NCBI GenBank assembly: GCA_964423835.1
Contig: CAYRGJ010000012.1
Span: 17,043 to 81,042, forward strand
DNA length: 64,000 nucleotides
Reading direction: 5' to 3'
Source: JAFGCL01 sp964423835
Lineage (GTDB): Bacteria; Chloroflexota; Dehalococcoidia; UBA2247; RBG-13-53-26
Of the stretch, positions 57,159 to 64,000 are shown one piece after another (position 1 is the stretch's first letter; the number at the start of each line of letters is the position of its first letter). The notes below the pieces were generated by a model. The model saw only the letters and a program-made list of their open reading frames with translations. It made no database searches and had not been told where the DNA came from. A program made the translations under genes and the position numbers.

Positions 57159-59348
57159 GTGAATAAGGGATCCATGGCTGGTCAGGGCAGCAACGATCGG
57201 ATTGCTGAACTGCTCAAAGAGGCTTGTCCGCCGGAATCGGCTTCGCCCGGGTTCAAGGCGAGGCTGCGGCAGCAGCTGATCGAGCAGTCAGCCGCCGCAG
57301 GGACCGCGAAATCGAGGCCATTCTGGCAGCAGCCGCTGGCCTGGATACCGGCTGCGGCGGCCGCGGCGGCCGCCATGGTGCTGATCATCTACTTCGCCGC
57401 CTTCCACTCCACCGGCCTGGAGATAGTCACCAGCGAGGCCACCGGGATCCAGACCACCACGGCCACCCTCAATGGCAACCTGGACAACCTGCCGGCCACG
57501 GAGGACGTGCAGGTATCCTTCGAATGGGGCGTTGACACCGGCTACGGGCGGGAGACCGCTCCCCGGCTGGTCAGCAACGGCGCCAGTGTTCAGGAGGAAG
57601 TGAGCGGGCTGGAGCCCAAGACCACCTACCACTATCGCCTCAAGGTGGTCCATGAGCAGGACACCCGGTACGGGCCGGACCGCGTCTTCACCACCGGCCC
57701 GGCGCCGCCAGCGGTGATCACCAGGGGAGCCGCCGAGGTCGGGACCACCTCGGCCACACTGGCCGGGAAGCTGGAGTCCCTGGGCTCAGCCGACAGGGTG
57801 GGGGTCTCCTTCCAGTGGGGACCGACGACGGCCTACGGTAACCAGACCCGTGCCCGGGAGAAGACCTCAACCGGCAGGTTCACCATCGAGATCAGCGGGC
57901 TCGATCCCGGCGTCACCTACCACTTCAGGGCCTCGGCCAACGGCGATGGAGACCCGGTCTTCGGCGCCGACATGACGTTCACCACCGGCACAGCCCCGCC
58001 CTCCGTTGAGACGCTGGAGGCCGACGGGACCGGGGCGGGCTCGGTCCGCCTCAATGGCCGGCTGACAGCAGCGGGCACGGCCGAGAGTGTCGCGGTGTGG
58101 TTCGCCTGGGGCGCCACACGCGGCGGCCCCTATACCGGGACCGCCGGCGACCAGGAACTGACCCGGGAGGGAGCCTTCTCCGCTGACCTGAGCGGGCTGC
58201 AGCCGGGGGCTACCTACTACTACCAGGCCATCGCCGATGGTGATGGGGACCCTGTGTACGGGGCGGAGGAGAGCTTCGTGGCTCCCACCGAGCCTCCGGC
58301 AGTGGCCACCGGCCGCTCCGCCGACGTCCATGCTGAATCGGCCACGCTGCACGGGGTGCTGGGCAGCCCGGGGACGGCGGGGACGGCGGACGTCTATTTC
58401 GAGTGGGGGACTACCACGGACTACGGCTCTCAGACAGAGCCGGAGCCCCTGACGAGCCCCGGGGACTTCAGCGCCACCCTGGCGGACCTGATGCCCGACA
58501 CCTCGTACCACTTCAGGGCGGTGGCCGATGGAGACGGGGACCCGGTGTACGGCCCGGACGTGATGTTCACCACCAGCAGCGCCCTCCCGGGCCAGGCCTC
58601 GTGGTACCTGGGCCAGGAGATGGCGGACAACGCCAGCCTCATGTACCAGGACGATGAGTCGCAGCCCCAGGGGACTCTCACCCTCTACTCCAGCGGGCAG
58701 CCGGCTTCCCGTGTGTGGAGGTCGGACCAGGCGGCGGGAGCCGGGACGTTCTACCCCGCAGGCGACTGGAGTTTCAGGCTGCTCCTCAGCCAGCTGGACA
58801 CCACGGAGAACGTGACCGTGGAGATCGGCGTTTCGGACAACGCGGGGGTGTTCCTGCCCCGGGGCAGCCTGACCCTGGCCGGGCAGGGAGACAACGGCAC
58901 CTTCTATGCCTACGAGGACAACATAACGGTTGACGCGTTCACGGTCCCGTCCGACGGCTCCCTGGCCGCCAGGATCACCACCACGTCCGTCCACCGGGTG
59001 TACCTGCGGGTTGGCGGCTCAAGGAGCTTCGTCCGGTCGCCGGCCTACCCGGAGCCGGCCGCCCCGAAGGTGACCACCACCCCGGCCACGGACGTGGGGC
59101 AGACCACCGCCACCCTCCGGGCCAACCTGGACAGCACGGGCACGGGCGACAACGTGACGGTCTACTTCGAGTGGGGCGCCACCACGGAGTACGGGAGCCG
59201 CCTGGATGCGGTCCTCGGGGACGCCGCCGGCGGGTTCAGCGCGGGCATCTCCGGCCTGTCACCGGGCACGGCCTACCACTTCCGGGCGGTGGCGGCGGGC
59301 GACGGCGCCCTCTACGGCGCCGATCTGGTCTTCACCACCCTTCCTTAA
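57159..59348 (+). CDS. Membrane-anchored protein with five fibronectin-III-like repeats
   Basis: Protein of 729 residues. The first 70 residues are cytoplasmic, with LLKEACPPESASPGFKARLRQQL, a sequence style seen before the membrane helix of anti-sigma or sigma-operon proteins. A single membrane helix follows (about 66-84). Outside are five repeats of about 90 residues, each with SATL.G.L, FEWG-type, TTYHFRA and VFTTG motifs, four in a row and the last at the C-terminus after a 150-residue beta-rich domain. GTG at 57159 or ATG at 57174 are both possible. It is probably the surface sensor or target of the ECF factor. Confidence 0.85.
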   Translation: MNKGSMAGQGSNDRIAELLKEACPPESASPGFKARLRQQLIEQSAAAGTAKSRPFWQQPLAWIPAAAAAAAAMVLIIYFAAFHSTGLEIVTSEATGIQTTTATLNGNLDNLPATEDVQVSFEWGVDTGYGRETAPRLVSNGASVQEEVSGLEPKTTYHYRLKVVHEQDTRYGPDRVFTTGPAPPAVITRGAAEVGTTSATLAGKLESLGSADRVGVSFQWGPTTAYGNQTRAREKTSTGRFTIEISGLDPGVTYHFRASANGDGDPVFGADMTFTTGTAPPSVETLEADGTGAGSVRLNGRLTAAGTAESVAVWFAWGATRGGPYTGTAGDQELTREGAFSADLSGLQPGATYYYQAIADGDGDPVYGAEESFVAPTEPPAVATGRSADVHAESATLHGVLGSPGTAGTADVYFEWGTTTDYGSQTEPEPLTSPGDFSATLADLMPDTSYHFRAVADGDGDPVYGPDVMFTTSSALPGQASWYLGQEMADNASLMYQDDESQPQGTLTLYSSGQPASRVWRSDQAAGAGTFYPAGDWSFRLLLSQLDTTENVTVEIGVSDNAGVFLPRGSLTLAGQGDNGTFYAYEDNITVDAFTVPSDGSLAARITTTSVHRVYLRVGGSRSFVRSPAYPEPAAPKVTTTPATDVGQTTATLRANLDSTGTGDNVTVYFEWGATTEYGSRLDAVLGDAAGGFSAGISGLSPGTAYHFRAVAAGDGALYGADLVFTTLP

Positions 59349-59869
59349 GAGGCCAGCTGCCTCAGGTAGCCGCGTCGCAGGTCCCTGAAGAACTGCTGGT
59401 AGCCCTCGCTGCGGAAGTCGGGGTAGGTCCAGGGCAGGGGCCGGAAGCCTCTCTCCCGGTAGACCAGGGTCACCTCACCGTATACTCCCTTCCCCAGGTA
59501 CAGGCGGTGGGCGAAGTCCTTGGTGGAGGCCAGCACCAACCTGGCGGGCGCCAGGTACCCCGGGTCGATGTTCACGGTCCGCCGGCCGGCGACGGAGCAG
59601 CCCTTCTCCAAAAGGTTGGTGTAGAGCTTGAGGTCCACCAGGGCCTCCGGGTCCTCCAGGCGGGCGAATCCCCAGAACCGCCTCTTCAGCCCCGGCCCCA
59701 TCTCCGGCTCGTAGTAGTCCGTGTAGTTGAAGTCCAGGACGGGGCTCTCCAGCTCAATGGGCCCCAGCCTTTCCTCCAGCCGGGGGCGCACGTACTCCAG
59801 CGCCTCCGGGCGGGCGGTGAGCAGGCCCGCGAAGAGCTTCACGGGCCGGGCAGGGCTCAGCTCTCCCAC
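59345..59869 (-). CDS. DUF4416 family protein
   Basis: Protein of 174 residues matching the DUF4416 pattern: VKLFAGLLTA at the start, SPVLDFNYTDYYEPEMG and LVYRERGFRPLPWTYPDFRS near the end. The GTG at 59869 is preferred because GGAGAAGG lies just upstream and the family begins at RPVKLF; longer starts exist but are not conserved. It overlaps the upstream QueG-like gene by 13 bp. Function unknown. Confidence 0.82.
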   Translation of the reverse strand: MGELSPARPVKLFAGLLTARPEALEYVRPRLEERLGPIELESPVLDFNYTDYYEPEMGPGLKRRFWGFARLEDPEALVDLKLYTNLLEKGCSVAGRRTVNIDPGYLAPARLVLASTKDFAHRLYLGKGVYGEVTLVYRERGFRPLPWTYPDFRSEGYQQFFRDLRRGYLRQLAS

Positions 59870-60597
59870 GGGGCCTTCTCCGCGCCGTGGCCATTCCGGC
59901 CCTCCTCCCCCGGGCAGGCTTTCACGCACAGGCCGCATATGTGCTGCGGCACGCGACGGCTGCGGCGGAACTCGTCCAGCTTCCGGTAGCAGGCCGCCAG
60001 GTCGAATACGGCGGCCGACTCCCCGATGGCGCCGGCCGGACAGGCGGCGATGCAGCGGCGGCAGCCGCCGCAGCCGGCCTCCATGGGGCGGCCGGCCGGA
60101 AGAGGCAGGTCCGTCAGCACCGTGGCCAGGCGCACCTGCGCCCCCAGGCGGGGGGTCACCAGCAGGTTGCTGCGGCCTCGCCAGCCCAGCCCGGCCAGTG
60201 CGGCCAGGGCCCGGTGTGACAGGTGCCCGGCCATCCTCTCCCAGTCCACAATCTGCGAAGCCGGGACAGGCAGTGCGGCGCCGCCCCGCTCTTCGATCCA
60301 GGTCGCGACGGCGGTGGCGGCCCGGTCCAGGAGCGCGTTGACCTGGCGGTAGTGGTGGAAGTACAGCAGGTTGGGGCCATCGTCCAGCGTGGCCAGCACT
60401 CCCCGGGCCACCCTCGCGGCCATGACCACCGCCACGGGCAGGGATCGCGCGCCGGCGGGCAGCCCCGCCAGCAACTCGCCCGCGTCACTCAGATCGGCCA
60501 CTCCCAGGAGGTCCACGCCCAGCCGGGCCCGCATCTCCTCGAGCAGGCGGCGGTTCTGCTGCGGATCGGATCTGGCCGGCATGTGATCGGGCCTCAT
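59857..60597 (-). CDS. QueG-like 4Fe-4S double-cluster protein
   Basis: Fe-S protein of 246 residues related to epoxyqueuosine reductase QueG and cobalamin-dependent dehalogenase-type reductases. The first part resembles the cobalamin-binding region, followed by two cluster motifs (CGGCRRCIAACP and CGLCVKACP with one more Cys). It is shorter than QueG (about 350 residues), so a different reaction is likely. The ATG overlaps the MarC stop by 4 bp. Confidence 0.85.
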   Translation of the reverse strand: MRPDHMPARSDPQQNRRLLEEMRARLGVDLLGVADLSDAGELLAGLPAGARSLPVAVVMAARVARGVLATLDDGPNLLYFHHYRQVNALLDRAATAVATWIEERGGAALPVPASQIVDWERMAGHLSHRALAALAGLGWRGRSNLLVTPRLGAQVRLATVLTDLPLPAGRPMEAGCGGCRRCIAACPAGAIGESAAVFDLAACYRKLDEFRRSRRVPQHICGLCVKACPGEEGRNGHGAEKAPWES

Positions 60598-61202
60598 GTG
60601 CCGTTGGGGAGTATGTCCAGTGATTTTAGGCCGGCGACAATCATGCTGACGGCTATGGCGGCCAGGAGCAGGCTGAAGACCTTGGACACCGCCCTCACCC
60701 CTCCCTGGCCCAGGAAGCCCACAAAGAAGTCGCTGAGCATGAAGACCACCCAGGCGACGAGGACGTTGAGGCCGAAGGACAGCAGGACCATGTAGAGGTG
60801 ATAGCCCTGGTTCACCAGCAGCAGCAGGGTGGTTATGGTCGCCGGCCCCACCGTCAGCGGGGTGCCGATGGGCACCATGCCCACCATCTCCTCCTTAACG
60901 TAGTCCGTCATCTGGCCGGTGATGACGTACCTGATGGAAAGCACCAGCAGGATCAGGCCTCCGGCGATGGCAAAGGCCCCGATGTCGATGCGCATGATAT
61001 CCAGGATGCCCTTGCCCAGGACCAGGAACAGCAGCCCCACCACGGCCGCCGTGATCACCGCCACCAGGATCATCCGGTTCCGCTCGGGCCGGGACATCCC
61101 GCCGCTCAGGCTGATGACAAACGGCAGGTTCCCCAGGGCATCGATGACGATGAAGAGGGGCACGAAGGTCTCGATGAACTGCCGCCACAGGCTCTGGTCC
61201 AT
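60594..61202 (-). CDS. MarC-family integral membrane protein
   Basis: Membrane protein of 202 residues with six likely helices of the MarC/UPF0056 family; P.GTPLTVGPATI and the N-terminal FVPLFIVIDALGNLPFVI are typical. No transport role has been firmly shown. It is first in an operon with the QueG-like and DUF4416 genes. ATG at 61202 fits the family start; one at 61235 is possible. Confidence 0.9.
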   Translation of the reverse strand: MDQSLWRQFIETFVPLFIVIDALGNLPFVISLSGGMSRPERNRMILVAVITAAVVGLLFLVLGKGILDIMRIDIGAFAIAGGLILLVLSIRYVITGQMTDYVKEEMVGMVPIGTPLTVGPATITTLLLLVNQGYHLYMVLLSFGLNVLVAWVVFMLSDFFVGFLGQGGVRAVSKVFSLLLAAIAVSMIVAGLKSLDILPNGT

Positions 61203-61367
61203 GCGCCATGCTCTCCGCCGGAAGGGGCTCCGCACTCAGGATGATATGGCCTGCCCTGGCGGTTGTCAAAGGGACATCGTTCCGGACGTCGTCCGGACGC
61301 CGCCGGGCCGGGCACCACACGAAAGTCAGAAAAGCCCGCTCCAGGCAGGGCCGGGCGCATGGTCTTG

Positions 61368-61396
61368 TTGACAGTAAGAACCAAAAGTGGTATTTC
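61368..61396 (+). promoter_or_regulatory. Promoter candidate upstream of the ketosynthase
   Basis: TTGACA at 61368-61373, a 17-nt spacer and TATTTC at 61391-61396 in a low-GC pocket. It lies 375 nt upstream of the ketosynthase, before a FabH-like remnant. Confidence 0.45.
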
Positions 61397-61492
61397 TACA
61401 AGCTAGCAGAAACCCAGGGGAGGCGAGACCGTCCGGATGCCAAACACCACCAGGCGCAGGCCGTCCATCATAGAGCTTTTCTCACCGGGTGA

Positions 61493-61711
61493 CAGCCCCG
61501 GAGGTCAGCCGCAGGGGCCGAACCTGAGTTGACCCGCTCCTTCCCAGCCTCCTTCTCCACCATGGAGTACCCGGTCAACATCGGGGCCGTCTCGCTACCC
61601 ATCTCGGTTCCCATAGCCGTCGCTGAGAGGCTCCTGAGCCCGCGGGACCGGGTGGCCCTGCTGGCCGCCGGCAGCGGCCTGGACTCGGTCATGCTCGGGC
61701 TCGAATGGTAG
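61493..61711 (+). pseudogene. C-terminal remnant of a FabH-like ketoacyl synthase III
   Basis: The frame from 61493 to the stop at 61711 translates to a C-terminal piece containing EYPVNIGAVSLPIS and ALLAAGSGLDSVMLGLEW, which matches the end of FabH/OleA-type thiolases (NTGS.SLPI...GSGL). It is preceded by an in-frame stop at 61490 and no other domain, so it is a decayed or cut gene end. The nearby ketosynthase and ACP suggest it was part of that cluster. Confidence 0.6.
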
Positions 61712-61770
61712 CCCGCAGCGGTGGGGCGGAGGGAGGCCGGAAGAATTTCGCACCTTCAGGGGGGATACTA

Positions 61771-63009
61771 TTGACTGAACACGAACGCATCGTCATCACC
61801 GGGGTGGGCCTCACCGCGCCCAACGGAAACAACCTCCGCGACTTCCGCGCTCATCTGGTCAGCGGCAAGTCGGGCATCCGCCGCTTCAACGTCCGCTTCA
61901 TGGGGGACGTCATCGCCGGGGTCTGCGATTTCGACCCGCTGAAGTACCAGAAGAAGAAGGACCTGCGCCGCGGGACCCGGGCAGGGTCCACCTCGATCTA
62001 CTGCTGCCGGGAGGCGCTGGCGGACGCCGGGCTGGACCTGTCCGTCATCGACAGGTCGAGGGTGGGGGTCTTCATCGGCATCACCGAGCACGGCAACGTG
62101 GACACGGAGAAGCAGATCTACGAGATCAGCCAGTTCAACTACGATACCAAGTTCGTCTCGCACCACTACAACCCCAGGATCGTGGCCAACAACCCGGCCG
62201 GCGAGGTCACCTTGAACATGGGCATCACCGGGCCGCACTACACCCTGGGCGCGGCCTGCGCCGGAGGCAACATGGGCCTCATCCAGGGATGCCAGATGCT
62301 GAAGCTGGACGAGGTGGATGTGGCCCTCGGCGGCGGCGTCTCGGAGACCATCCACGCCTTCGGCGCGTTCGCCAGCTTCCGCAGCGAGGGGGCCCTGGCC
62401 TCTCACGAGGACCCGGAGAAGGCCTGCCGGCCCTTCGACCGGGACCGCAACGGCGTGGTGGTGTCGGAGGGCGGCTGCATCTTCGTGCTGGAGAGGCTGG
62501 ATGCCGCCCTGGCCCGCTCCGCCACGATATACGCCGAGGTAGCGGGCTACGCCATGAACTCGGACGCCCTGGATTTCATCCTGCCCGATTCGGGGGGACA
62601 GGCCCGGTGCATGAGCTTGGCCCTGCGCAAGGCGGGCCTTTCGCCGGACGCCATCAGCCTCATCAACACCCACGCCACGGGCACGCCCCAGGGAGATCCG
62701 CAGGAGTGCAAGGCCATCCGGCAGGTCTTCGGGCAGAACCCTCGGGCCTACATCAACAACGCCAAGTGCATGATCGGTCACACCATGGGAGCGGCGGCCG
62801 CTCTGGAGCTGGCGGGCAACCTCCCGTCCTTCCGGGACGGCATCATCCACCCCACCATCAATGTGGACCACCTTGACCCGGAGTGCGCCTTCGAGACCCT
62901 GGTCATCAACAAGGCCCGCAAAGTTGACAAAGTCGACTACATCCTTAAGAATGCTTTTGGTATGCTAGGCATCAACTCCACCGTTATTGTCAGGAAATTC
63001 GAGGGATAG
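61771..63009 (+). CDS. Beta-ketoacyl-ACP synthase, KAS II type
   Basis: Condensing enzyme of 412 residues with catalytic Cys163 (GAACAGGN), His301 (NTHATGTPQGD) and His337 (CMIGHTMGA), the KAS I/II triad. The usual variable region is short. The TTG at 61771 has AGGGGGG upstream. It is followed by an ACP gene and an FAD oxidoreductase, so it probably belongs to a specialised fatty-acid or polyketide pathway, not to housekeeping FabF. Confidence 0.92.
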   Translation: MTEHERIVITGVGLTAPNGNNLRDFRAHLVSGKSGIRRFNVRFMGDVIAGVCDFDPLKYQKKKDLRRGTRAGSTSIYCCREALADAGLDLSVIDRSRVGVFIGITEHGNVDTEKQIYEISQFNYDTKFVSHHYNPRIVANNPAGEVTLNMGITGPHYTLGAACAGGNMGLIQGCQMLKLDEVDVALGGGVSETIHAFGAFASFRSEGALASHEDPEKACRPFDRDRNGVVVSEGGCIFVLERLDAALARSATIYAEVAGYAMNSDALDFILPDSGGQARCMSLALRKAGLSPDAISLINTHATGTPQGDPQECKAIRQVFGQNPRAYINNAKCMIGHTMGAAAALELAGNLPSFRDGIIHPTINVDHLDPECAFETLVINKARKVDKVDYILKNAFGMLGINSTVIVRKFEG

Positions 63010-63051
63010 GCGAGACCACCCACTCGCTCATTCGAAAGGGGGATCGCGTAC

Positions 63052-63303
63052 ATGACCGCCAGCCAGATCAGGGCCGTCATTCTGGAGGTGATCGGCCAGA
63101 TACTGCCAGATGAGGATCTGAGCAAACTCAAGGGCGATGTCCGGATTCGAGACCAGGTGGAGATGGACTCCATGGACTTCCTGGACATCATCATGGAGCT
63201 CCGGAAGAGATACGGCATCGAAGTCCCTGAAGACGACTACATGAAGCTGGCGACGCTGGACAGCGCCGTAGCCTACCTCGAGCCGCGCATGGCCCACCTC
63301 TAG
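63052..63303 (+). CDS. Acyl carrier protein
   Basis: ACP of 83 residues with phosphopantetheine attachment at Ser40 in EMDSMDFLDI. The fold helices match (VILEVIGQILPDEDL, DYMKLATLDSAVAYL). It is 42 bp after the ketosynthase and has AAGGGGGATCG before the ATG. Dedicated ACP of the cluster. Confidence 0.93.
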   Translation: MTASQIRAVILEVIGQILPDEDLSKLKGDVRIRDQVEMDSMDFLDIIMELRKRYGIEVPEDDYMKLATLDSAVAYLEPRMAHL

Positions 63304-63416
63304 ACCCGGATGGTCCACCGGCCACCGGGCCGGGAGGCACGCTTCGACGTCACCGGTGTGAGCCCGCAGGGGCGCTCCCGGTTTCCCGAGTACCTGGCAG
63401 CTACCCGGTTTTCAGC

Positions 63417-64000
63417 ATGGATTATGACGTTCTCATCATTGGGGCGGGGATGTCCGGCCTGGCCGCCGGCATCAGGCTGGCCTATTTCGATCGCAAGGTC
63501 TGCATCCTGGAGCGCCACTACCGGGTCGGCGGCCTGAGCTCCTACTACCGCCGCAAGACCTACGACATCGACGTGGGCCTGCACGCCATGACCAACTACG
63601 TTCCCCGGGGCGTGCGCCTGACCCCCCTGCCCAAGCTCCTCAGGCAGCTCAAGCTTCAGCCCGAGGACTTCGACCTCCGCCAGCAGCGGATGTCGATCAC
63701 CCGCTTCCCCGAAAAGGCCCTCCGCTTCAACAACGACTTCGATTTCTTCGTGGAGGAGGTCGGCCGGGCCTTCCCCGCCCAGGCCGACAACTTCCAGCGC
63801 CTGGTGAAGGCCATTCGAGAGTATGACGAGCTGGCGCTGGACGCCAGGCCCCTTTCCGCCCGCCAGGTAGTAGAGTCATACATCACCGACCCGCTGCTGG
63901 TGGACATGCTCTTCTGCCCGCTGATGTTCTACGGCAGCGCCCAGGAAGACGACATCGAGTTCGGGCAGTTCGTCATCATGTTCAAGGGCATCTACTGCGA
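63417..64000 (+). CDS. FAD-dependent phytoene-desaturase-like oxidoreductase, 3' end beyond window
   Basis: NAD(P)/FAD-dependent oxidoreductase; the first 194 residues are present. The dinucleotide motif is VLIIGAGMSGLAAGIRLA with the second-strand acidic CILERHYRVGGLSSYYRR, typical of the phytoene desaturase/carotenoid isomerase-type family. It probably removes or moves double bonds on the ACP-bound or free lipid product. The gene continues past 64000. Confidence 0.88.
   Translation, partial: MDYDVLIIGAGMSGLAAGIRLAYFDRKVCILERHYRVGGLSSYYRRKTYDIDVGLHAMTNYVPRGVRLTPLPKLLRQLKLQPEDFDLRQQRMSITRFPEKALRFNNDFDFFVEEVGRAFPAQADNFQRLVKAIREYDELALDARPLSARQVVESYITDPLLVDMLFCPLMFYGSAQEDDIEFGQFVIMFKGIYC

Noticed and set aside
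1..64000. tRNA or rRNA genes, prophage or insertion sequence.
   Set aside because: No cloverleaf, rRNA segment, transposase or integrase was recognised by eye; a covariance-model scan would be needed to exclude small RNAs.

Overview
This 64 kb window is a high-GC bacterial chromosome segment with dense, mostly ordinary gene spacing. No phage, insertion sequence, CRISPR array or tRNA was recognised. The content suggests an anaerobic or microaerophilic member of the Chloroflexota, probably near Dehalococcoidia. That placement is an inference from tungsten and molybdenum aldehyde oxidoreductases, many Fe-S proteins, several class III CoA-transferases and a zinc-type pheS. No rRNA or marker tree is available here.

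Region 1 (1-10.5 kb) is a metal and sulfur redox block. A tungsten aldehyde:ferredoxin oxidoreductase (cut by the left edge) follows a 16-cysteine ferredoxin. A two-domain Lrp/AsnC-like regulator is divergent to them. A second left-facing operon holds a fused Mop-type molybdenum hydroxylase, a single-cysteine TusE-like protein, a cysteine desulfurase and an FmdE-like protein. The two left-facing promoters are close copies and each sits beside an inverted TTGACA element, so they look co-regulated. A short-chain dehydrogenase and an SCP2 protein are read the other way. Region 2 (10.5-21 kb) has ileS, a crotonase, and a block in which two near-identical genes of unknown function bracket a pair of class III CoA-transferases, followed by an MFS exporter.

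Region 3 (21-38 kb) is housekeeping: infC-rpmI-rplT-pheS-pheT (infC apparently starting at AUA), recO, an MscL with an added zinc ribbon, a prepilin, a glucan phosphorylase, typA, a CorA-like protein, an Old Yellow Enzyme, DegV and LOG proteins, and methyltransferases. Region 4 (38-52 kb) has a dodecin-like protein, an SDR with an HdrD-like Fe-S protein, a second CoA-transferase pair coupled to an ornithine cyclodeaminase-like gene, hypA-hypB, a hydrogenase-type maturation protease, and three mini NifU-like proteins around a CoA-binding acyl-CoA synthetase. That stretch also contains three 12-bp palindromes spaced exactly 25 bp apart.

Region 5 (52-64 kb) has a DUF362 lipoprotein with a membrane polyferredoxin, a secreted beta-propeller protein, an ECF sigma factor followed by a membrane protein with five fibronectin-like repeats, a QueG-like Fe-S protein and MarC. 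It ends with the start of a fatty-acid or polyketide-type cluster (FabH-like remnant, ketosynthase, ACP, FAD desaturase) that runs off the right edge. The two CoA-transferase pairs share one striking property: in each, one partner keeps the catalytic aspartate and the other has glycine in its place, which points to heteromeric enzymes.
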